From: Diphasiastrum complanatum
Taxonomy: Eukaryota; Streptophyta; Lycopodiopsida; Lycopodiales; Lycopodiaceae
Direction: 5' to 3'
Assembly: GCA_029204225.1 (NCBI GenBank)
Contig: CM055111.1
Span: forward strand, 19,843,003 to 19,907,002
Length of the DNA: 64,000 nucleotides
The notes under the pieces were generated by a model. That model searched no databases. It was not told the DNA's origin and was given only the letters and a program-made list of their open reading frames with translations. This document shows positions 57,590 through 64,000 of the stretch, one piece after another; positions within the stretch are counted from its first letter, which is position 1; every line of letters starts with the position of its first letter. The position numbers were made by a program, and so were the translations under genes.

Positions 57590-58880
57590 TCTGCGGGTTC
57601 AGTGGCGAATAGAGACTTTCGAGGAGGCGATTGAAGGTCCAGAAAAGAACAGATGGATCCAAGCATGAACAAAGAGATGGAGTCCATGAGGAAGAACTAG
57701 GTATGGACGTTGGTGCCATTACCACATAAGCGCAAGACTGTCAAATGCAAATGGGTCTTCAAGCTCAAATACGGATCAAATGGGAATGTAACGAAATATA
57801 AGGCAAGACTGGTAGCGAAAGCTTTTTCTCAGAGATACGATATTGACTACCCTGAAACCTTCTCTCCTATCATCAAACATTCGTCCCTATGTCTGTTATT
57901 TGCATATGCAGCAGCTTATGACCTCAAGATCCACATTGTGGATGAGAAGACAGCCTTTTTGCATGGCGAATTAGGCGAAGAGGTCTACATGGATCAACCA
58001 CCAGAATATGTCTCTAATTCACTTCCTGACTATGCATGCAGAATGCATAGAAGAATCTATAGTCTGAAACAATCAGCCCGACAATGGTATAAGAAGAAAG
58101 ATCAATCCCTGAAATCATTAGGATTCAAGCCTCTCTTGGCTGATTCCAATGTATATGTCAGAGTTACAGATGGGCAGATCATCATTGTGGCTGTGTATGT
58201 GGATGACACTCTGATAAGTGAGCAGCTAATTGTTGAAGTAAACGCAGACACCTCGAAACATTTTGAGATCGTGGATTCGGGAGAAGCCAGCTGTTACCTA
58301 GGCTTGCAAATTGAAAGGGACTATGAGGGAGGTAAGTTATACCTTCACCAATCCAGATACACCCAGAAGATCCTAGAGGACTTTGGGATGCTGAACTGCA
58401 AAGGAGCGAACACTCCAATGCTCGCAGGGACGGTGCCAACGAATGATGACTATCCAAAGATTGAGGAAGAGAGAGAACAGATGCAGTTCACACCTTAGAG
58501 GAAGCTGATAGGATCATTGATGTACCTTGGTGACAATATACGTCCTGATATTGCTTATGTAGTATTTAGGATAAGCCAATTCTGCACAAATCCAGGCTCA
58601 ACACATTGGAAGATTGCAAATTGAATTTTGCAATATCTTCAATTAACGAGGGATTATGGCTTGTGTTATTGTCGTGGTGCAGGCTTCATGATACTTTTCT
58701 ACAGCAACGCTAGTTGGGCATCTCTCAAGGACGACTGTAAAAGTGTCTCGGGAGGATGCACCATCGCATCAGGAGCAACAGTTCTCTGGGTCAGCAAGAA
58801 GCAGACCATTGTAGCCCAGTCATCCTGTGAAGCAGAATATGTTGCCAATGCACTGCGTGGATTTGCATGCAGTGCTTGAA
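57590..58880 (+). pseudogene. Copia reverse transcriptase and RNase H, plus strand
   Basis: It opens with TFEEAIEGPEKNRWIQA, shifts frame, then runs as 262 codons (57710-58498): KTVKCKWVFKLKYGSNGN, YKARLVAKAFSQRYDIDY, DEKTAFLHGEL and the catalytic AVYVDDTLISE. After a TAG it continues with RKLIGSLMYLGDNIRPDIAY and RNase H. There the DAD motif reads YSNASWASL, so catalytic aspartates are replaced. After SCEAEYVA the pol sequence jumps into LTR sequence. It appears to be the 3' half of the family whose 5' half lies at 17012-20284. Confidence 0.9.
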
Positions 58881-59217
58881 GAAAGCAGGAGAAGTTCAAT
58901 ATAGATAATTTCTCTTGTTGTGTCTGATCTAGTATGCAAATGCTTCTATTGTTAATCGTGTGTCTGATTTTTTTTTTTCTTGTTCATTTTAATTCCGCAC
59001 CTTGGTTGAAACTATGTTGAATGCTACATTAATTTTATAAACGTAGATCAGCAGAACAGCCTGACTACATTCTCGAGGATTGTAGGAGTGATTCAGCAGG
59101 CAGTGTCCAGTGATCGCATCTGAACTCCATCCGAGTCGCAAGAGGATTGTGGTTCCTTTGCGGAAGCTTTGCGACTGCAAAATCCAAATCACGATACATG
59201 AACGTGATTTCTCATCA
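58860..59217 (+). repeat. Partial 3' LTR of the plus-strand copia element
   Basis: It matches the inverted 19709-20010 LTR: GCATGCAGTGCTTGAAGAA, TTGAATGCTACATTAATTTT, AACGTAGATCAGCAG and GCATCTGAACTCCATCCGA. The end at CTCATCA agrees with the family's TCATCA tip. The U3 part is missing. Confidence 0.65.
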
Positions 59218-59366
59218 AGAACGTCGCACAAAACATTGCGAGTTCTAACCTAAATATGAATTTACAAAGTGCAAATAGGCCTTTATATAAAAATAGGCAC
59301 TATAACACATTTACATGTACAATATAAACAATAATTTTGGATAATGTGGGATCATGAGGCTCCACA
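59218..59366 (-). repeat. Truncated LTR beside the second 3' ORF
   Basis: The minus strand begins TGTGGAGCCTCATGATCC directly after the polypurine tract and is cut by the plus-strand copia LTR at about 59217. Confidence 0.5.
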
Positions 59367-59378
59367 TATCCCCTTCCT
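59367..59378 (-). promoter_or_regulatory. Polypurine tract
   Basis: The minus strand reads GGAAGGGGATA followed by TGTGG. The layout matches 31159-31171. Confidence 0.7.
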
Positions 59379-59379
59379 C

Positions 59380-60202
59380 AACTATGTAGTGGCTTGCAAA
59401 CAAATTGCTTACAATCTTCTTTGTCACTTCCTGCTGGTTGGCTTTCTATGGAAAATAGCTTTTGCTCGGGCTTCATTTCATTCATTGACTTGCTCTAAGG
59501 TCATCCCTTTTGTAGCAAGGTAGTAATTGTTCTTTTGGTTGTAATCTTCCTAAAATGATAAATTCGAATAACCTCCCATTCCTTGATTTCCCAATGATGC
59601 AAGGGGGTTTAGGGTTTAGGGTTATTTTCAAGATGAGTGTACCAACTATCCTCAGACAAGATTTTAGACATCTCAGCAGAAGGGACAATTAGTGAGAGGG
59701 CTGCATATGTATATTCTAGGAATTTTTCTTTAATGTACAATTGTTGAATGGACAAAAGAGCACATGAAATGAGAGAACCAATATTTACATAATTGTAAGG
59801 ATAGTATGGTCTGGTTATTGGGTTAGTGGAGCGAAGTATATCATTTGCTTTAACTTCCTCCAAATAATGAGAATAATTAGCTTCCCAATCTGTGTAGATT
59901 TCCCACAGATCAGGGAATAATAGCTGACTAGAGAACTTGGAAGGAGTTGGATCAGGGCTAGGAACAACTCAATTAACATCAAAAATGTTAATTGAGTCTA
60001 GCTTATTCCGATACTCATCCAAAGCTGGAAAAATATTGTTTTCAAATGTTTTTAGATGTTCTAGGATATATATATGCAAAGATCCTGTAACAACATGGAT
60101 ATAGTTAGTTTGCACATTGAGCTTATTTTGAACAATGGCAAGATTCTGAAGGTAATGGATTGACAACAAAGTGTCGGTTGGATGAAATGTGAATAGTGTC
60201 AC
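59380..60202 (-). pseudogene. Retroelement 3' ORF, diverged relative of 29241-30950
   Basis: The minus strand gives a helical N-part (60202-59969, LHIYILEHLKTFENNIFPAL), a stop, then LLFPDLWEIYTDWEANYSHY and YLEEVKANDILRS, then YYPYNYVNIGSLISCALLSI and QQLYIKEKFLEYT. Compare YPELYEIYIDWERNFAKYF and FVQNLYIKCNYLQH in the 29241-30950 ORF: same order and spacing. A stop after LENNPKP comes from a TTTAGGG tract. The product is unknown. The LTR and polypurine tract lie directly downstream, as for the other copy. Confidence 0.6.
59603..59624 (+). repeat. Short interstitial telomeric repeat
   Basis: Three TTTAGGG-type units in the frame of the minus-strand 3' ORF, creating an NPKP-stop. Possibly a repair insertion, or chance. 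Confidence 0.7.
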
Positions 60203-60425
60203 TCAAATTGAATTTTTAATGATCAAATGAATATCATACATTAAATGCAGGTTCAGAGATGCTCACACATGTGAACAATATGGATTTTGAACCCTACAAA
60301 CTTTGGAATCAAATCGCCTCACCAAACCTTAGCTTCTAGCTCGCCCTCACAAAACTAGTTTTTAGCACCAATACTTGCTAAAAATGGATTTGATTTGATC
60401 AATGATTCAAGCCCTTGTACTTGGA
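60197..60425 (-). other. Retroelement leader fragment
   Basis: It contains the segment shared with 24311-24430 (CAAATTGAATTT, ATTAAATGCAGG, CACATGTG) and lies just inside a PBS. No ORF. Confidence 0.45.
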
Positions 60426-60435
60426 TCTGATACCA
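60426..60435 (-). promoter_or_regulatory. Primer-binding site
   Basis: TCTGATACCA, the complement of the initiator-tRNA-Met type site, abuts TGTGAAAGTACAATAC at 60436. Confidence 0.75.
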
Positions 60436-60534
60436 TGTGAAAGTACAATACTTTTTGGACCATAAATGGGAGCATGTCAAAGTTCTTCCACACTTGTGCT
60501 TTTTGCATTCGAGTACTTCTCCTATTCTCTTGTG
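60436..60534 (-). repeat. LTR fragment
   Basis: It shares its first 30 bp (TGTGAAAGTACAATACTTT) with 23545 and then diverges. The right edge is not identified. Confidence 0.45.
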
Positions 60535-62540
60535 TTACTGAAACAATATCTTTCCAAATACAATAAGTGATATCGGATTATTTGCAAGTGTGATTGGATA
60601 TGAATATCCTTGCTTTAGCACCTCCAATTGATGGCTTACTAGGAACATTTCCTGACTTTCCAGACAGTTTCTCACTTTTTTCAGTTGTGACATTTCCTTT
60701 ATGTAGTCATGTTTTTGAAAGAACTTCTTCCAACTTTTTGATAGCTGATTTAGACAAGGACTCTGGTTTTGTATTCCAAGCAAATAGAATGTGAAGATTA
60801 ATAAGTTTCTCAATCACATGTACCTCACATGTACCTCAACATGCAATGTGCATATATGAACATATTTCAGTGGAATTGGCAAAACACCTTTTAGATTTGG
60901 ATCTTCTACCTCTCTTGTTGGGCCATTGTTTGCTCATCCCAAACTCATATCGTAGCAATTCTTCACGCACTAAATACAAAGATGCTTTGATGTTGCCCCA
61001 TGAGAGACATTATACATACATTTTAGTGTTTTTAAATAACTTGCAAGATGCCATTGGATTTGAAAACATCCATGATTTTCCACTGTAAGTTTTTGACCCT
61101 CCAAATGTCCCTTTATAATTTTGCCATAATTTGTACGCGAAAATATCCATGAGAGAACATTATGATCCTCTTTCAAAACCTGTAGAAAAGCAAGTAATGT
61201 ATGCTGCATTAATCATGTATTCAAAAATAGAAGTGTACCTAAACAAATTGAATAGAAATATGTCAAATGTACCTAGAATGCAACTATCCACCATATGTGA
61301 TTTTCTGATTGAACACTGAATGTGCTATCATTGGTATCTGATATTTTGTTCATCAAAGTGACACTCACCCGTTTTAGCTTTTGACCTTTGATGATTCCAG
61401 ATTTGTCTAGTTTCATCACAATAATCAACTTTCCATTTGTTTGATGTTCATGTGGTTCATAGAATCAAATAATGTATTTTAAGACATTTTTTACATCAAG
61501 GAAAATATTGTTGCAATCGTTGTATTTAAGTTCACCACTTTCAAATTTGTATAAATCATTTATATGAAATGGTTGGCCAACAACCTTGAACATTCTCTTG
61601 TTGGAATAATTTCTTGCTAATGTTACTCGATATGGACGAGGAAGATAAGTTTTCTTAATTTCCACTTGAGAGAATGCTTCTTGAATTATTCTGAAAAATG
61701 TAGAATAAGCATTTTGCTAATTCCAGCCTGATCACATGCACCTTGTATCACATTTCTATCCAAATAAGTTTGATTCTTACTCAAAACTATCTGTGTAATT
61801 TCATTTTTCATTTTTTGAATCGATCATTTTCCATCATTGCTCTTGTTGACTTTCTTGGGAGAACATGACTTAAAGATTCTCCAATGCATGATTGATTTTT
61901 GCATGATCGATTTTTGAAATAGTCCTTTGCAACCAAGCATGATCTCCAACACACATATCAAAGCCATATGATGTTTAGTCAACAATAAAATTGATAATGC
62001 AATTGAAACAAACCAAAATTAAATAAAAATATACAAATGAAGTAAAAAATTTATAATCTAACATACTTGAATGTTCGAATTCTTTTCTTCCGATTGCCGC
62101 TATGTAAAGATAAACCATCAATGTTCCTCTTCGTTACTCTTTTTTGTTTCTTTTTCATCACTGTCTTTCTTGACCATTTCCACATCAACAATTGATTTTA
62201 AACTTTCAGATCGCAACTTCTCCAATGATTTTGACATATCTTGGTTTTTGATCTCTGAAGACTTGTTATTGTAGTATTCAACTCCGACATAACATGCTTG
62301 AGTGCAATGTTTTCATTACTAGAGTGTTGCACATAATATTGCAATTGTTCATTAGCACATTGCAAATGTTGATTGAAACTCAACAATTTGCATCATGCAA
62401 GCCAATGTCATGCAACCTTTGACAATATTCAAGTAATCCATTCTTTCCTTCACATACAAGTTTGAGAAGATTACTAACGGACTTAAAATCTGGACATAAG
62501 CTGGTATCTGGATCTTTCGGATAAATTGATCCATATGTGA
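60535..62540 (-). pseudogene. Unrecognised decayed coding region, minus strand
   Basis: Several successive minus-strand frames look protein-like. 62534-62352 contains YVQILSPLVIFSNLYVKERM. 62386-62198 is helical, with LQCANEQLQYYVQHSSNENI. 61665-61465 has PRPYRVTLARNYSNKRMFKV. 61209-60970 ends NVSHGATSKHLCI, followed after a stop by CVKNCYDMSLG with PTREVEDPNLKGVLPIPLKY and HICTLHVEV. 60813-60535 is QLSKSWKKFFQKHDYIKEMS. The HGATSKHLCIxC piece could be a zinc-binding or transposase-like fold, but I do not recognise the family. Stops and frame changes show decay, or introns separate some pieces. Confidence 0.4.
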
Positions 62541-63474
62541 TAAATTTCAACTAGTTTTGCTATTTTGGTCATATTTATATGTTTGGCAATTGAGGCCAAT
62601 TTTCATATTAGACTTAGAGTTTGACTTTTCAAAGTTATATTAGTCTAAATTCATTTGAATAAACACTTTTTGAAAGTGTGGGAAAGTGTAGTACACGAGT
62701 TTTAGTAGATTCAAATTTGAGTAGTAGAGACATTGAATATAGTCACATAAATAGTAGGGTTTTTTATTATGGAGGGAAACCAAAGTTTGAAACTAGGTTT
62801 GGACCTGCTATAAAACGATGTAACTCGTGGAAAGAGACATTTTCTCTCTCTTTTCTCATTTCATGCCTATACATGGTTCTCTTGGGTCCATCCATCCATT
62901 GGTGCACTATATTGGTGATATCTTGCAATCTTGTGTGTAGAATGCTTATTTTATGCTATTTTCGGATCCACACTAAAATCGGACTAATATTGAGATTTCT
63001 TTTTTCAAAACTGCAAAAAATCAACATCTAAAACCCGGTGATTAGCAAAAAATCAGCATATAGTTGCCTTTGTAAAAGGGTCCCAGCCTGTCCCTAAAGT
63101 GGCTAGACATGTTATAGTAGAATTTTGTCACGGTCTCAAGAATCGTAAAAAATATTTGATATATGTCAATTTTTGTAAAGCCGAGCGAAAAATGCTGGTC
63201 CACCTAGAATTGGGTCCTGTGAAAAATAGCCTATTTTGGCAAATCTAGCTATGTAGAACTTTGTAAATATTGTGTATAATTGGGTTGCACACATGGAAGA
63301 CCAAGATGCCACGTGGCAACCCACTCCTAATGCAGGTTAGGTCAATTCAAGAGATTTGGTCATGTCTATTTGGTGCTCATCCCTACTTTATAGGACCTAC
63401 ACCTAAGTTTAAGGTGAAAATTTGACCAACTAGCTACCTACCAAGCATAAGTCTAGGATCTAGGCTAGAGTTTC
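62541..63474. other. Stretch without a recognised gene
   Basis: AT-rich. A plus-strand frame at 62678-63031 has no motif. Around 63290-63330 lies a GCCACGTGGCA palindrome (GATGCCACGTGGCAACCC). Confidence 0.35.
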
Positions 63475-63845
63475 ATTTTAGGGCAAGAAGGGTGAGTTAA
63501 CTTCCTTATTACATGCTGGAAATCCACCTAATTTCAAGAAGGAAGTCAAATTTACTATGTATTCCAAGCTCCCATAGTGAGAAGAGAGAAAACGTTTTGG
63601 AGCTCATTGGCAATCTCAAGCTAGTTCACTATGTACATTGAGTTTTTGTGATCAAATGAAACCAAATCAATTTCTACTTGTTTCTTAGTTTTAAGGCCAT
63701 ACTACAACCTGTAGTACACACGTGTGGACTCGGATTTGGGTCTTTGATCTTGTTTATCGATTATCCATACTTGTTATGTGTCAAATTGGTAATCTAGATC
63801 AAGATTTATTTTCTAGTTTTTTGATGCATTGTTAAGCAAACACAT
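63475..63845 (+). repeat. Inverted LTR-like block related to 23545-23920
   Basis: AGGGCAAGAAGGGTGAGTTA, then ACATGCTGGAAATCCA, CAATCTCAAGCTAGTTCACT and TAGTTTTTTGATGCATTG are the complements of the blocks at 23620-23900 and 48090-48430. Similarity stops at about 63843. Confidence 0.6.
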
Positions 63846-64000
63846 TTAATAATTATTTTAAAACCTATGTTCCTTCAAACCCAAGTTCCTATAAGCACAT
63901 CTATAGGCTTAACCAGTGTAAAACATAAAGGTTGTGCCTTGTGATTGCACAGCAGTGTGGAACTAGGAAAATATCTGCAAAAACACGTATAAATGAGTGA
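63846..64000. other. Window end, nothing recognised
   Basis: No ORF or repeat is evident in the last 155 bp. Confidence 0.3.

Overview
The window looks like nuclear DNA of a land plant from a transposon-dense, probably heterochromatic region. The evidence is plant-type TTTAGGG tracts, Ty1/copia retroelements primed by initiator-tRNA-Met type sites (TGGTATCAGAGC), and a multi-exon CACTA (En/Spm) TNP2-type transposase gene with GT..AG introns. I see no rRNA or tRNA gene and no convincing housekeeping gene. The species cannot be named from sequence alone. All similarities and identities given here were read by eye.

Region by region. (1) 1-14230 is a large fold-back palindrome. The left arm (1-6540) carries a CACTA element with its TNP2 gene on the minus strand, and the right arm (about 7675-14230) carries the mirror copy on the plus strand. 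Paired positions sum to about 14210-14234. The left arm ends inside a TnpA-like gene at a TTTAGGG tract (6542-6577), and the unpaired centre (6578-7675) is the rest of the right-arm TnpA-like gene. (2) The right-arm element runs on to about 17010 and is followed by the 5' half of a minus-strand copia element (17012-20284), a second copia integrase fragment, an LTR-like block and a gag-only minus-strand element (24457-28358). (3) 27712-29240 holds two nearly identical LTRs in opposite orientation. The second one truncates a retroelement whose unusual 3' ORF (29241-30950), polypurine tract and 1.2-kb LTR follow, to 32390. (4) 34348-49190 is a direct duplicate of 8510-24651 with internal deletions. 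It is preceded by an inverted, promoter-less TnpA-like gene (32912-34347). (5) 49806-50260 is a GC-rich element with terminal inverted repeats, with a second diverged copy at 54256-54505. (6) 50938-54167 is a complete gag-only LTR retrotransposon (TR-GAG-like) with two 820-bp LTRs. (7) 56249-59217 is two copia 3' halves facing away from a shared junction. (8) 59218-60202 is a second, diverged relative of the unusual 3' ORF, again next to a polypurine tract and LTR. (9) 60436-63845 holds LTR pieces and an unrecognised decayed minus-strand coding region.

How it works together. Almost everything is transposon-derived and decayed. The CACTA element would supply a TNP2-type transposase plus a TnpA-like DNA-binding partner. 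GCCACGCGTGGC palindromes at the TnpA-like promoter and near the other element end are candidate binding sites. The most novel items are the retroelement 3' ORF family present in two diverged copies, the gag ORF with a long unknown C-terminus, the GC-rich TIR element, and the telomere-repeat junction of the palindrome.
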